In this document: piece after piece, positions 8,575-17,819 of the stretch
Position numbering within the stretch: position 1 is the stretch's first letter
Layout of the letters: each line of letters opens with the position of its first letter
DNA from: Algoriphagus sp. Y33
GTDB lineage: Bacteria > Bacteroidota > Bacteroidia > Cytophagales > Cyclobacteriaceae
Length of the DNA stretch: 64,000 bases
Direction: 5' to 3'
NCBI RefSeq assembly: GCF_014838715.1
Contig: NZ_CP061947.1
Location: forward strand, 4,454,001 to 4,518,000
The notes under the pieces: generated by a model
The model's database searches: none
What the model saw: the letters and a program-made list of their open reading frames with translations, nothing else
What the model was told of the DNA's origin: nothing
Made by a program: the position numbers and the translations under genes

Positions 8575-9738
8575 ATGAAGAAAACAATCATTGTTTTGGG
8601 AACTGTAGTGCTGCTTTATTTTGCCGCCACACTAATTGTCCCCCCTTATATAGAATCCCAACGAAATCCTGTCAAATCACCTCCACCCTATTCTGTATCC
8701 GCCGAAGCGCAAACCGTCTATGACCGGCTGGATTTCATTGCAGACCTACATTGCGATGCCTTGCTTTGGGGAAGAGACTTGAACAAAAGAGGCAATCGGG
8801 GACATGTTGATTTTCCGCGTATGCGGGAAGCTAACGTAGCCTTACAGATGTTTACCATAGTATCCAAGTCACCTGCCGGGCAAAACATGCAAAGCAACAG
8901 CTCCGATGCCTTTGACAATATCACTCCGCTCACTATCGCCAAAGGCGAATCTCCCGCCAATTGGTTTAGCCTGATCAACCGCACGCTTTCCCAATCTGAA
9001 AAATTGGCCGGCTTCATAGAAGACGAGGAGGATAGGGCAATCTTTATCAAAAGTAAATCAGATCTAAACAAGCTTATCACTGACAGAAAAAATAATAAAG
9101 CTCTTATAGGAGCCATGCTGGGAATCGAAGGAGCACATGCGCTGGAAAGGGATCTGAATAATCTTGACCGAGTCTACGAAGCGGGAGTGAGAATGATTGG
9201 ACTAACCCACTTTTTTGACAATAAACTTGGTGGCTCAGCTCACGGGCTGAGTCAAGAGGGGCTTACTGATTTTGGTAAATCTGTAGTCCATCGAATGAAT
9301 AAGTTAGGGATTTTGGTTGACCTGGCACACTGCTCACCTGCGATTGTAGAGGATGTACTGGCTATGACAGACAAACCGGTGATGGTTTCCCATACAGGCG
9401 TCAAATCTGTATTGGATTCTCAAAGAAACCTAAGTGATCTTCAAATTCAGAAAATAGCCGCTAACGGAGGCATTATCGGCATCGCCTTCTTTGATGAAGC
9501 AGTCGGCGTACCTGAGTTGCCAAATATTATCGCTTCCATAAAGCACGTTCGGGATTTGGTAGGCGTAGAGCACATAGCATTGGGCTCGGATTATGACGGA
9601 GCTGTCACTGTGCCTTTTGACATTACAGGATTGTCTCTTTTGGTAGAAGGAATGATGAATGCAGACTTTAGCGAACCGGAAATCAAAGCTGTAATGGGAG
9701 AAAACGTGAAGAGATTTTTCCTTCAAAACCTCAACTAA
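8575..9738 (+). CDS. Membrane dipeptidase, peptidase family M19
   Basis: A 387-residue zinc dipeptidase that hydrolyses dipeptides, including D-amino-acid-containing ones in some members. It starts with a membrane anchor or signal peptide (IIVLGTVVLLYFAATLIV). The metal-binding residues of M19 are all present: ADLHCDAL (His-x-Asp), GIEGAHAL (Glu), VDLAHCSP (His), VSHTGV (His) and LGSDYDG (Asp). It is probably periplasmic and anchored to the inner membrane. Its stop overlaps the start of the VIT-family gene by one base (TAATG), indicating an operon. A 5-bp-arm inverted repeat (AAGTG-N4-CACTT, 8559-8572) lies just before the start codon. Confidence 0.93.
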   Translation: MKKTIIVLGTVVLLYFAATLIVPPYIESQRNPVKSPPPYSVSAEAQTVYDRLDFIADLHCDALLWGRDLNKRGNRGHVDFPRMREANVALQMFTIVSKSPAGQNMQSNSSDAFDNITPLTIAKGESPANWFSLINRTLSQSEKLAGFIEDEEDRAIFIKSKSDLNKLITDRKNNKALIGAMLGIEGAHALERDLNNLDRVYEAGVRMIGLTHFFDNKLGGSAHGLSQEGLTDFGKSVVHRMNKLGILVDLAHCSPAIVEDVLAMTDKPVMVSHTGVKSVLDSQRNLSDLQIQKIAANGGIIGIAFFDEAVGVPELPNIIASIKHVRDLVGVEHIALGSDYDGAVTVPFDITGLSLLVEGMMNADFSEPEIKAVMGENVKRFFLQNLN

Positions 9739-10466
9739 TGAACGAAACACGCATTCACCAAGATAGTAAGTATTTCAAAAAACTTCAAGAATATCTCCGG
9801 GAGTTTGTGTATGGGGGAATTGACGGAGCTATCACCACATTTGCTGTAGTCGCCGGTGGATTCGGTGCCGATCTTGATTCCGGTGTTATTATAATTTTGG
9901 GCTTTGCCAATTTACTTGCAGATGGCTTCTCTATGTCTGTAGGGGCATATTTATCAGCCAAAAGTGACAAAGAAAATTTTAAAAAACATGAATCAATTGA
10001 GTACTGGGAAGTAGAAAATCTAGCTGAGACAGAGCGTCAGGAGATTGTGGACATATACAAGGCGAAGGGGTTCAAGGGAGAGTTATTGGAGCAAGTAGTA
10101 GATCAAATCACTTCCAATAAAGACCTCTGGGTGGCCGAGATGATGAAAGACGAGCTCAGCCTAATGGAAGAAACAAAAAGTCCATTTAAAATCGGTCTGG
10201 CTACGTTTTTCTCTTTTATTATAATCGGTTTCATCCCACTTCTGATTTATCTCTGGACATTTTTCTACCCTTCCTCTATTGATATTTTCTTTTGGACCAG
10301 TTTTCTTACAGGGCTTGCTTTTGTAGTGATTGGGGCTTTGAAATCTTTAGTAAATCAGACTTCGGTTATTAAAAGTATTGCAGAGACAGTCGCTTTGGGG
10401 CTTCTTGCAGCCGTGGTAGCTTATTATGTGGGTGATATTCTTCAAAACTTTTTCATAAAACAATAG
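9738..10466 (+). CDS. VIT1/CCC1 family transporter
   Basis: A 242-residue membrane protein of the VIT1/CCC1 family, which moves Fe2+ or Mn2+ across membranes in plants and yeast. The first helix carries the family motif GGIDGAITTFAVVAGG, followed by NLLADGFSMSVGAYLSAKSDKE. An acidic cytoplasmic loop (about residues 80-145) separates it from three C-terminal helices. Bacterial members are usually annotated as transport or regulatory proteins without proven substrate. It overlaps the dipeptidase by one base and lies one base before the next gene. Confidence 0.9.
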   Translation: MNETRIHQDSKYFKKLQEYLREFVYGGIDGAITTFAVVAGGFGADLDSGVIIILGFANLLADGFSMSVGAYLSAKSDKENFKKHESIEYWEVENLAETERQEIVDIYKAKGFKGELLEQVVDQITSNKDLWVAEMMKDELSLMEETKSPFKIGLATFFSFIIIGFIPLLIYLWTFFYPSSIDIFFWTSFLTGLAFVVIGALKSLVNQTSVIKSIAETVALGLLAAVVAYYVGDILQNFFIKQ

Positions 10467-10467
10467 C

Positions 10468-11229
10468 ATGGAAACTATAGACGAAGTACTGGTTCGAATG
10501 GATCAAATCGTAGATGAATGCAGAAACAATCAATCACGCATTGGCTATTTTGCAATTCTTTATAGACAGGTGACCCGTAGAATCCGCGATGGGATTTTAG
10601 CGAGAGAATTTGAAGACAATCCACGAATGGAAAAGCTTGATGTGCTTTTTGCGGGTAGGTTCATAGATGCATACGCCTCCTGGAAGAGCGGTATGCGCCC
10701 AACAGAAAGCTGGCTTATGGCTTTTGAAGCGAGTAAAGCTAGTAGCCATCTAGTTCTCCAGCATTTATTTCTTGGCATCAATGCACACATCAATTTGGAT
10801 CTGGGCATTTCCGCTGCCGACACTATGGGAGCAGAGCCCATTGCCGAAATTCAAAATGACTTCAATAAAATCAATGCTGTACTGGCGGAATTGGTCGACG
10901 GAGTCAAGGCTAACATCAGCACAGTATCACCGATTTTTGGGTGGTTAGTCCCTCTGGCAAAAGGACGTGATGAAATGCTGCTCAATTTCTCCATCCGGCT
11001 GGCAAGAGACGGCGCATGGAAATATGCCGGAGAATACTATGCATGCGAAGATCGTCCCGCCTCGGTCTTCGAGCGTGATATGACTATCGCTAAACTGGCA
11101 AATAAACTGATAAACCCAGGCAAATTCTTGCTGTTTATAGTGAAAATAGTCAGCTTGGCAGAATGGAAATCCGTCAGCCGTACAATGGATCAATTGGATA
11201 TGGTGGTGAAGGAAGCGCAGACTATTTAG
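10468..11229 (+). CDS. DUF5995 family protein
   Basis: A 253-residue, mostly helical soluble protein. The segment HLFLGINAHINLDLGISAAD (about residues 93-112) matches my recollection of the DUF5995 core, with conserved histidine and asparagine residues that might bind a ligand. No signal peptide or membrane span is seen. It begins one base after the VIT gene stop, so it belongs to the dipeptidase-VIT-DUF5995 operon. Function is unknown. Confidence 0.75.
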   Translation: METIDEVLVRMDQIVDECRNNQSRIGYFAILYRQVTRRIRDGILAREFEDNPRMEKLDVLFAGRFIDAYASWKSGMRPTESWLMAFEASKASSHLVLQHLFLGINAHINLDLGISAADTMGAEPIAEIQNDFNKINAVLAELVDGVKANISTVSPIFGWLVPLAKGRDEMLLNFSIRLARDGAWKYAGEYYACEDRPASVFERDMTIAKLANKLINPGKFLLFIVKIVSLAEWKSVSRTMDQLDMVVKEAQTI

Positions 11230-11264
11230 CCATAAAAACCAATTCTCGCATACTTGGACAAAAA

Positions 11265-11681
11265 TCAAAAAATATACTTCTTAAGAAAATCCTCACATCC
11301 CAACACAGGAATTTTAGAATAATAAAAGCCCTCCGGGTCTTCCGTCACGATCACTTCACAATCACTTCCCAAAGCAGAATAATATTCCAATCCATCTTCA
11401 AAATCATAAACTTGACGATCAGATAAAGTTTGACTGCAGATCGTCTGGTCTACTGAGGTCATCAAAATCTTCTTGGACAACATTTCTATCTTCAACTTCG
11501 CCATTTCTGCACCGCTTTTCTTTTCTGAAAAGTAAAAAGCAATCGCCAAACATATAGGCGAAGTGAAAAGCTGAGTCCCCTGCCGATCTGCTAAACTAAG
11601 TACCCGAGAAGAAATAGGAAATAGTGGATATTCTTTGTTAAGTACTGATATCAAAACATTTGCATCAAGAAAAACCCTCAT
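11265..11681 (-). CDS. PIN-domain ribonuclease, type II toxin
   Basis: A 138-residue PIN-domain protein. The opening MRVFLDANVLISVL gives the first catalytic aspartate, the central KIEMLSKK region and YDFEDGLEYYSA supply further acidic residues, and VIVTEDPEGF gives the last one. PIN toxins of the VapC type cleave RNA and are held inactive by the upstream antitoxin. The start overlaps the antitoxin stop by four bases (ATGA), the usual arrangement of an antitoxin-toxin operon. The target RNA is unknown. Confidence 0.88.
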   Translation of the reverse strand: MRVFLDANVLISVLNKEYPLFPISSRVLSLADRQGTQLFTSPICLAIAFYFSEKKSGAEMAKLKIEMLSKKILMTSVDQTICSQTLSDRQVYDFEDGLEYYSALGSDCEVIVTEDPEGFYYSKIPVLGCEDFLKKYIF

Positions 11682-11932
11682 TTCTTAGAAGAAAAGAATT
11701 CATCCTTTACGTCTTTTCTACTTGGTGATTTTCGGTACTCAATACGTCCTTCAGCTACAAAATCTACCCAGTCAGACACCGGTAAATCTTCTAAGGACTT
11801 ATAGTTTTTGGAGGTAATCTGAGAATAGAGATATTCAGTCAGTCTAGAAAGACTGATGTTATTTTCTTCAGCAAATGACTTTGCCCGATCAATTACATCT
11901 TTATTGAATGATAATGTGACTTTCGCATCCAT
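11678..11932 (-). CDS. Antitoxin of the PIN toxin (DUF6364 / ribbon-helix-helix-like)
   Basis: An 84-residue protein. I chose the ATG at 11932, giving MDAKVTLSFNKDVIDRAKSFAEENN; a start at 11971 would add 13 residues that run into the operator. The N-terminal third looks like a ribbon-helix-helix DNA-binding unit (beta strand AKVTLSF, then two helices with NISLSRLTEYLYSQI). The charged C-terminus would wrap the toxin. It overlaps the PIN gene by four bases. The family is DUF6364-like by recollection. It likely represses its own promoter through the paired boxes at 11947-11977. Confidence 0.82.
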   Translation of the reverse strand: MDAKVTLSFNKDVIDRAKSFAEENNISLSRLTEYLYSQITSKNYKSLEDLPVSDWVDFVAEGRIEYRKSPSRKDVKDEFFSSKK

Positions 11933-11946
11933 AACACCTGATTTTA

Positions 11947-11977
11947 TATACGTAAAAATATTATTTATCATACGTAT
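11947..11977 (-). promoter_or_regulatory. Putative antitoxin operator, two ATACGTAT boxes
   Basis: Two near-identical palindromic boxes, TATACGTA at 11947-11954 and ATACGTAT at 11970-11977, have centres 22 bp apart, which is two helical turns. They lie 15-45 bases upstream of the antitoxin start. Tandem short palindromes are typical operators for ribbon-helix-helix antitoxins. The role is an inference. Confidence 0.6.
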
Positions 11978-12057
11978 TACATACTGTTTTGAATATTTTT
12001 TTTCACAATACGCTTCAAGTCAGGTTTTACCAAATAATCTGCAAGGACGGCTTAAAC

Positions 12058-13167
12058 CTAAAACTCTGATTTAATCCTGGCTATTTCCGCCTCCGTCTGA
12101 GCCTTGTTTTTTCGATTGGTTTTATCTTTTTGGAGATCGGTAGCATAGAAATGAGTGTCTTGGAAGTACCCAATTCTCGCCTCAGATTCGCCTTTGGCAA
12201 AAGTCCATTTTTCCCCTTTGAAAAGCCTAACCTTATCTTCATGCAATTCCAAATACTCATCATAAGGACCACGGGGAGAGATCAATTTCACAAAGATCGG
12301 TGCAGTTTCGATAGCTATGAAAAGCAACATGATAAATACATTTGCCATAGCCATAGCAGAACTTTCTTTTGTCAGCGCATCAAGTGCCTCCATTCTAGCC
12401 GCAAGCCCGTCAAACCCTTCGATTCCCGGCTGCTGTTTTTCAAATTCCTCCTGTCGCAATGCCATAAATCCACGAATTTGTGCTTCGAGAGTATCTACTC
12501 TAATTTGGTTTCTTTTCCTCATGTCATCCAAAGAATTCTGTGCCGCATCAAGTTGCTGCTCCTTCTTCTTGGCATTTGTACCCAGTCCTACTATTCCGCT
12601 GGTACCGGCGGTTTTCTCTCCAAACCGCTCTGCATCATACTCTTTTTGAAGTTGATCACGATACGCTTCGAAATTTGCGACCTCAGCTTTTAAGGTATCT
12701 ATTTTTGATTCCAGTTCCTGGATTTCGGGAAAGCCCTTAGCTAGATCCAGTTTGGATTGAGTAATAAATTCTGTCCGTTTCTCATCAATTTTACGATCAA
12801 TTTCCCGTTCAAACATTTTCAATTCCAGCGGCTTTGAAATCACCAAAGCAAGCAATACCGCCAATACCAATCTGGGAATTGCAAGCTTCCACTCAGCCCA
12901 AGCATTTTCCTTCTTACGCATACTGGATACTATAAACCGATCCAGATTGAAGATCATCAATCCCCAAAGCAATCCAAAAAAAACGGCTGGCCATATAGAT
13001 TGAAACACGGTAAACAAAGCATATCCTGCAGCCAACGCTGCCAATACTCCTGTAAAAAAAACAGTCGCTCCGATTCCTAGATATTTATTCGATTCTGTAG
13101 GCGACCGCTTGAGCAACGAGAAGTTAGCACCGCTGCAAAACCAGAAAAAACGGGTAATGTGTTTCAT
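12058..13167 (-). CDS. DUF4407 family membrane protein
   Basis: A 369-residue inner-membrane protein. The N-terminus has two helices at about residues 30-75 (FFTGVLAALAAGYALFTVF and AVFFGLLWGLMIFNLDRFIV), then a third near 100. A long extracytoplasmic or cytoplasmic coiled-coil region spans about 120-265 (rich in Lys, Glu, Gln), followed by a last helix (ANVFIMLLFIAIETAPIFVKL) and a C-terminal charged tail. This layout is that of DUF4407 proteins, whose function is unknown. The gene stands alone between a toxin-antitoxin pair and an SGNH hydrolase on the other strand. Confidence 0.85.
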   Translation of the reverse strand: MKHITRFFWFCSGANFSLLKRSPTESNKYLGIGATVFFTGVLAALAAGYALFTVFQSIWPAVFFGLLWGLMIFNLDRFIVSSMRKKENAWAEWKLAIPRLVLAVLLALVISKPLELKMFEREIDRKIDEKRTEFITQSKLDLAKGFPEIQELESKIDTLKAEVANFEAYRDQLQKEYDAERFGEKTAGTSGIVGLGTNAKKKEQQLDAAQNSLDDMRKRNQIRVDTLEAQIRGFMALRQEEFEKQQPGIEGFDGLAARMEALDALTKESSAMAMANVFIMLLFIAIETAPIFVKLISPRGPYDEYLELHEDKVRLFKGEKWTFAKGESEARIGYFQDTHFYATDLQKDKTNRKNKAQTEAEIARIKSEF

Positions 13168-13460
13168 TGGAGGGTAAGGTTGATCTTATTAATCAACGCT
13201 AAAACTCCTCCAAAAAAGATCAACTCCAGAATCCACTCTATTGAAATGGGACGAAAATCTCCAAAAACATGCTATACATCAAAATTTCGAGGAAAGCATG
13301 TGACGAAAACCATGTTCCCATTTTCCGCACAAGAGCTGAAAAATGTTCGAACTGTCCGCACATGTACTTTAACTGATCGATTTTGTTCATTTGTATAAGA
13401 ATTTGAGGGGGAGAAAAAGCAATCATGGCATTCCGGCAACCACTTTGCTATATTTAAAGA

Positions 13461-14111
13461 ATGAAGAACTACATCTCCCCTGCGTTGCTCTTGTTATTTA
13501 CGCTACAATTCGTCTATGCTCAAGACATTCCCTTCCAAGAGGAAGTGGATAGACGTGCGGAAGAAATTGACGATAGTGGATGGGAAAAAGGAAGTGTGGT
13601 GTTTACCGGAAGCTCAAGCGTGAGAATGTGGGACAATCTGCAAGATCAATTCCCTGATATAGTCATAATAAATTCAGCATTTGGCGGGTCTCAGGCAAAT
13701 GACCTTTTGATACATTTAGATAAAACCGTACTGCGCTATGCCCCATCAAAAGTTTTTGTTTACGAAGGAGACAATGACATAAACGCCGGTAAAGAAGTAG
13801 CTGAAATCATGGAAAATCTGGATAAGATTGTCTCTCAAGTCCATGCGAAATATCCGGACACAATCATCAATCTCATCGCCGCAAAGCCAAGTCCTTCCCG
13901 ATGGGACAAAAAAAAATCTTACTTGGCATTGAACGATCTTATCCGACAGTATGCTACCACCCATGAAGGCGTACATATTGTCAATGTATGGGACATCATG
14001 CTTGATGACACCGGAAATCCAAGAGCGGATATTTTCCTTGAGGACAATCTCCACATGAACGAAACAGGCTATGAACTCTGGAAGGAAATTTTCACTCCCT
14101 TCTTGAAGTAA
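13461..14111 (+). CDS. Secreted SGNH/GDSL-family hydrolase
   Basis: A 216-residue protein with a signal peptide (MKNYISPALLLLFTLQFVYAQ). SGNH blocks are visible: block I VFTGSSSVRMW with the nucleophile serine, block II Gly in NSAFGGSQ, block III EGDNDI with Asn, and block V DNLHMNETGY with Asp-x-x-His. It is probably a periplasmic or exported esterase, possibly deacetylating a carbohydrate; the substrate is unknown. No operon partner is evident: the next plus-strand gene starts 305 bases later. Confidence 0.88.
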   Translation: MKNYISPALLLLFTLQFVYAQDIPFQEEVDRRAEEIDDSGWEKGSVVFTGSSSVRMWDNLQDQFPDIVIINSAFGGSQANDLLIHLDKTVLRYAPSKVFVYEGDNDINAGKEVAEIMENLDKIVSQVHAKYPDTIINLIAAKPSPSRWDKKKSYLALNDLIRQYATTHEGVHIVNVWDIMLDDTGNPRADIFLEDNLHMNETGYELWKEIFTPFLK

Positions 14112-14416
14112 TTTTGAGCTATGCGTACAAAACAGCTGATCTGAAAAAGTCAAAGGCTTGAGCAGTGGAATTAAGATCAATCTTTGATCATTCAACGCTG
14201 CCTCCTATTAGAAGTAAAACCAAGGCAACTAGATTTTTCATATCCACAGGGCGAATAAATTCTGCCAATAGGTAATCCAAAAGACAAACCAAGCACCGAT
14301 TCATCACGTACTTCTACTTGTCAGAATATTGAACATGCGCTTTAAACAGGATTGTTCAAATTGAGTTTAGAGTATTGTGATCCCTTTATCATCCAAATCA
14401 AAAAAGACCAAAGATA
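14112..14416. other. Intergenic region, possible remnant of a lost secreted-protein gene
   Basis: No complete gene is seen. On the minus strand an ATG at 14240 opens a 17-codon frame reading MKNLVALVLLLIGGSVE and then stops. This resembles a signal peptide cut off from its gene, but it is too short to be sure. Confidence 0.3.
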
Positions 14417-15517
14417 ATGTTTAGCTCAAATAAACTTATAACGCCAATGCTATCCCTAATCATAGCACTGATGTTTGCCTGTGGCAATACATCGGTCCAA
14501 AGCAGTGAAGAATCCCAAGATGCCGCTAAGCTTGCAGACTACAAAGGAAAAACCGAACTGGCCACTTTTGCAGGCGGGTGCTTTTGGTGTGTGGAAGCAC
14601 CATTTGAAGGAATAGACGGAGTAATTACCGTGATTTCCGGATATTCGGGAGGCAAAGAAAAAAATCCGACATACAGTGAAGTATCCAACGGCAAAACTTC
14701 TCATAGAGAATCCGTACAGATCACATTCGACCCAGAAGTAATCAGTTACTCAGAATTGGTAGATGTTTTCTGGCAAACTTATGACCCTACCGATGTAGGA
14801 GGTTCCTTCTACGACAGAGGGTCTCAATATGAATCGGCTATTTTCTATCATGACCCCACTCAAAAAAAAGTGGCCGAAGAATCCAAAAAATTATTGGACA
14901 AGTCGGGAAAATTTGAAAAACAGGTTGCTACCCCAGTGATTAAATACACTAACTTCTACCCGGCTGAGGACTATCACCAGGATTATTACAAAAAAAATCC
15001 GCAAGACTATTATTCTTATAGAAACGGGTCAGGGCGGGACAAATTCATCAAAACGCATTGGCCTGAACTAAGTGAAAACAACTATAAATCCCCTTCCAAA
15101 TCTGAGCTGAAGAAGACCTTGACAAAGTTGCAGTATGAAGTCACGATGGAAGACGCGACGGAGCTTTCCTTCCAAAATGAATACAATGGCAACAAAAAGG
15201 ATGGAATCTATGTGGACATCGTCTCAGGCGCTCCGCTTTTCAGTTCCAGAGACAAGTATGAGTCAGGCTCAGGATGGCCCAGTTTCACTAAGCCTATTGA
15301 TGCGAGAGCATTGGAGAAGCCAACCGACGATGATCTTGGAATGCTTAGGGTGGAAGTTAGAAGTAAGTTTGGAAAAAGCCACCTCGGCCATGTGTTCTAT
15401 GATGGGCCGGAACCTACCAATCTTCGCTATTGCATGAACTCCGCAGCTATGAAATTCATCCCAAAAGAAGAAATGGAAGCTGCCGGGTATGGAGAATACC
15501 TGTGGTTGGTTAATTGA
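14417..15517 (+). CDS. msrAB: Bifunctional peptide methionine sulfoxide reductase MsrA-MsrB, lipoprotein
   Basis: A 366-residue fusion that repairs oxidised methionine, MsrA for the S- and MsrB for the R-sulfoxide. The N-terminus is a lipoprotein signal ([10 protein letters not shown], lipobox Cys22), so the enzyme is on the outer face of the inner membrane or on the outer membrane. MsrA: GGCFWC with catalytic Cys55. Msr[19 protein letters not shown] and [11 protein letters not shown] with catalytic Cys339. The two CxxC zinc motifs of many MsrB proteins are absent, as in other fused forms. No other oxidative-stress gene is adjacent. Confidence 0.95.
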   Translation: MFSSNKLITPMLSLIIALMFACGNTSVQSSEESQDAAKLADYKGKTELATFAGGCFWCVEAPFEGIDGVITVISGYSGGKEKNPTYSEVSNGKTSHRESVQITFDPEVISYSELVDVFWQTYDPTDVGGSFYDRGSQYESAIFYHDPTQKKVAEESKKLLDKSGKFEKQVATPVIKYTNFYPAEDYHQDYYKKNPQDYYSYRNGSGRDKFIKTHWPELSENNYKSPSKSELKKTLTKLQYEVTMEDATELSFQNEYNGNKKDGIYVDIVSGAPLFSSRDKYESGSGWPSFTKPIDARALEKPTDDDLGMLRVEVRSKFGKSHLGHVFYDGPEPTNLRYCMNSAAMKFIPKEEMEAAGYGEYLWLVN

Positions 15518-15643
15518 TTTAAAGAGAACAGGCTACTTTCGGGTAGTCTATTCTATTGACCAAAGGCGATAAAAGATTTTTTGATGACCTTTTCAATAAA
15601 AACTCATCCCGATTTCTATCTTTAAGTCTAACTTGTTCTCATC

Positions 15644-16051
15644 ATGAAAAAATTCGCTTGGATTGCCGGCATTGTTATAATCGGGGTTTTGGCCGGGATA
15701 TTTTGGTACAAATTCTACTTCGTGTTTGGGGAAGGAGTGAAAGCAGGAAGCTTAAACTACTTCGTGAAAAAAGGCGTGATGTTCAAAACCTATGAGGGGC
15801 GGGTTGTCCAAGAAGGTTTTCAAAGCCCTACAGCAGGCGGACTTCAAAGCAACGAGTTTCGGTTCAGTGTGGTAGACAATGCTATTGCAGAACAATTGGA
15901 AAGAGCTTCAGGCAAGTTCGTAGAACTTCGCTACAAAGAATATAATGGAATGCTACCTTGGAGAGGAACCAGCAACTTCGTAGTCACAGAAGTGCTGACA
16001 GTTAATAATTCGGGCAAAACTGAAGGATCAGCTTTGCCCTTTGATCAATAA
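15644..16051 (+). CDS. Conserved hypothetical membrane-anchored protein
   Basis: A 135-residue protein with one N-terminal membrane helix (WIAGIVIIGVLAGIFWYKFYFVF) and a small, probably beta-rich periplasmic domain containing YEGRVVQEGF, FRFSVVDNAIAEQL and VELRYKEYNG. I recognise similar small proteins in Bacteroidota but no function. It is convergent with the Dabb lipoprotein gene: the two stop codons abut with no bases between. Confidence 0.7.
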   Translation: MKKFAWIAGIVIIGVLAGIFWYKFYFVFGEGVKAGSLNYFVKKGVMFKTYEGRVVQEGFQSPTAGGLQSNEFRFSVVDNAIAEQLERASGKFVELRYKEYNGMLPWRGTSNFVVTEVLTVNNSGKTEGSALPFDQ

Positions 16052-16480
16052 TTAAGGACGGGTCCAATAATCCACCACAGTTACCTTGTCCAAGTGAGGC
16101 CCCAGAATAGCTCCAAAAGCCTTATGAGCAGGGTGAGGTAAATAGGCGTCTCTAGCTTCATCAGAATGGAATGTCAGCGTGAAGGCATGTGTCAAGCCCT
16201 GATTCAAGTTCTCAGGACTGGAATTGGTTCCCCATTCGAAACCCTCAATCCCGTCTATCTCATTCTGAAGATTTCTAAAAGCATCCACTACGGATTGAAT
16301 ATCTTCGGGAGAAGAGGTCTCTTTGAAGCTAAAAAAAACACTGTGTCTTAATACTGAATCGGGTTGTGATGCCATAGGACTTTCGCGAATTTCTGTAATT
16401 TCTTTTTCGATTTGTTTTTCTTCTTTTTGAGCGCAGGCAAGCGCCAATGCCAAAGGAAGAAAATAAAGTAGTTTCCTCAT
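16052..16480 (-). CDS. Dabb-domain lipoprotein
   Basis: A 142-residue lipoprotein with signal MRKLLYFLPLALALACAQ (lipobox LALAC). The ATG at 16480 is preferred over the one at 16501 because it places the signal at the N-terminus. The C-terminal 95 residues are a Dabb (stress-responsive alpha/beta barrel) domain: LRHSVFFSFKE opens it, with GLTHAFTLTFHSDEARDAYLPHPAH and a final VVDYWTRP. Dabb domains form ferredoxin-like dimers with varied, mostly unknown roles. It sits tail to tail with the 135-residue protein. Confidence 0.82.
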   Translation of the reverse strand: MRKLLYFLPLALALACAQKEEKQIEKEITEIRESPMASQPDSVLRHSVFFSFKETSSPEDIQSVVDAFRNLQNEIDGIEGFEWGTNSSPENLNQGLTHAFTLTFHSDEARDAYLPHPAHKAFGAILGPHLDKVTVVDYWTRP

Positions 16481-16641
16481 AGGTATTAGATTTTTTACCA
16501 ATCTAGGGAGATTCGAAGAAATATTCTAAATCTCACCAAGAATGTAGGACCCCATTCCCAAAAATATTAGGACCTCGTGGTTTTATTAATATTAAAACTA
16601 TATTTAACGAAAATTTAGTAGATCTACGAATTAAAAGTAAA

Positions 16642-17817
16642 ATGAAATATCCTCTCTATCAACTCGCGGTATACCTTCTTGTTCTTGGTATTTACACTAG
16701 CTGTTCGACAAAAAAAAGCGAAAGCACTATATTGGACGAAGAAAAATTTAAACTCACCAAAATTGACTCCTTTCAGGTAGACAATTTCACCAGAATTAGT
16801 ATCCTCGATTACAGTCCTGAGGAAAAAATATACTTGGGTTACGCTATCAATGAAGATGATATCTTGGAAATTTCAGAAAAAGGACAAATTCTCAAGCGGG
16901 TACATAAGAAAGGAGATGGGCCTGGAAATTATGGAAATTGGAATCCCATAGGCTTGGGTTTTGGACCTACCGAACAACGGATTGTCGAATTGCCATTTGC
17001 GGTGTTCAGCTATGACAAAAATTATGAAGTAATAAACGAGCATAGAATCATGTCTCCGCTCCCTATTCGTGCCAATGCACCTTTAGGAAGACCACCGTTT
17101 TATCAACTGGCCGACACCACATATCTCTTGGTTGGTCCAAGTAATTATCTCACAGCCACACTTCTTATCCACAATCAAGAGGGAAAAGATACTCTCCAAA
17201 ATTTCTATCAACTGAATATGCAAACCGGATCAGTCAAATCAGTTATTCCTTATGAAGACAATTCGATCTACAATTCCACAGAAAACATCTATCAGGAACT
17301 AATGGGGAAATCATTCTTTGCAGATCGCGCAAGCAATGAATTTGCTGTGGTTCATAATTTGGACACTGAGATTTTGATTTACGACTTACCTGGATTGACT
17401 CTCAGTAGATCGATTCCGATTGTACATTCAGAGTTCCTTACCTATCCCCCTCTCCCGATTGGCACTTCTTTTTCGGATGAAAGAACAATAGCACTAAACA
17501 GGCTGTCTGCACGAAATCAAAAGCTCTTGAATCTTGGAGACAAAACTTATTTACTTCAATACTTCACCGGTGTATCCCAAGCAGAATATGATAGTAGAAA
17601 TTCTGAAGAAGCCCCTTATATCGGTCGGTTTGATACAAATGAACAGCGCATATTGATTTTCAAAAATGGCAAGCAGATTCCCCATGAACTTTCAGGCATA
17701 GTCGGAAGCTTAATCATTTCACTTCCAGACAGCAAGATATTAGTTCAAGAGCCCGAAAATTCTGACCTTGAGGAAGAGTTTACTCGCTTTTCCATATATC
17801 AACTTCAAACCAACTAA
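16642..17817 (+). CDS. Lipoprotein, probable 6-bladed beta-propeller
   Basis: A 391-residue lipoprotein (signal ending LVLGIYTSCS). The segment KKGDGPGNYGNW near residue 95 resembles the KGEGPGEY turn typical of Bacteroidota 6-bladed beta-propeller (DUF4221/DUF4934-like) proteins, and repeated strand patterns follow through to the C-terminus. Such proteins are common in polysaccharide or signalling contexts but lack defined function. It ends two bases before the 2-hydroxyacid dehydrogenase, so the two could share a transcript by position only. Confidence 0.65.
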   Translation: MKYPLYQLAVYLLVLGIYTSCSTKKSESTILDEEKFKLTKIDSFQVDNFTRISILDYSPEEKIYLGYAINEDDILEISEKGQILKRVHKKGDGPGNYGNWNPIGLGFGPTEQRIVELPFAVFSYDKNYEVINEHRIMSPLPIRANAPLGRPPFYQLADTTYLLVGPSNYLTATLLIHNQEGKDTLQNFYQLNMQTGSVKSVIPYEDNSIYNSTENIYQELMGKSFFADRASNEFAVVHNLDTEILIYDLPGLTLSRSIPIVHSEFLTYPPLPIGTSFSDERTIALNRLSARNQKLLNLGDKTYLLQYFTGVSQAEYDSRNSEEAPYIGRFDTNEQRILIFKNGKQIPHELSGIVGSLIISLPDSKILVQEPENSDLEEEFTRFSIYQLQTN

Positions 17818-17819
17818 GC

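Noticed and set aside
12130..12693. 187-codon plus-strand frame opposite DUF4407
   Set aside because: Shadow of the coiled-coil coding region on the other strand; composition (Phe, Cys, Ser, Leu) is not protein-like.
15530..15549. Hairpin AGGCTAC/GTAGTCT after msrAB as a terminator
   Set aside because: Stem is 7 bp with one wobble and there is no T run, so the evidence is too weak to list.
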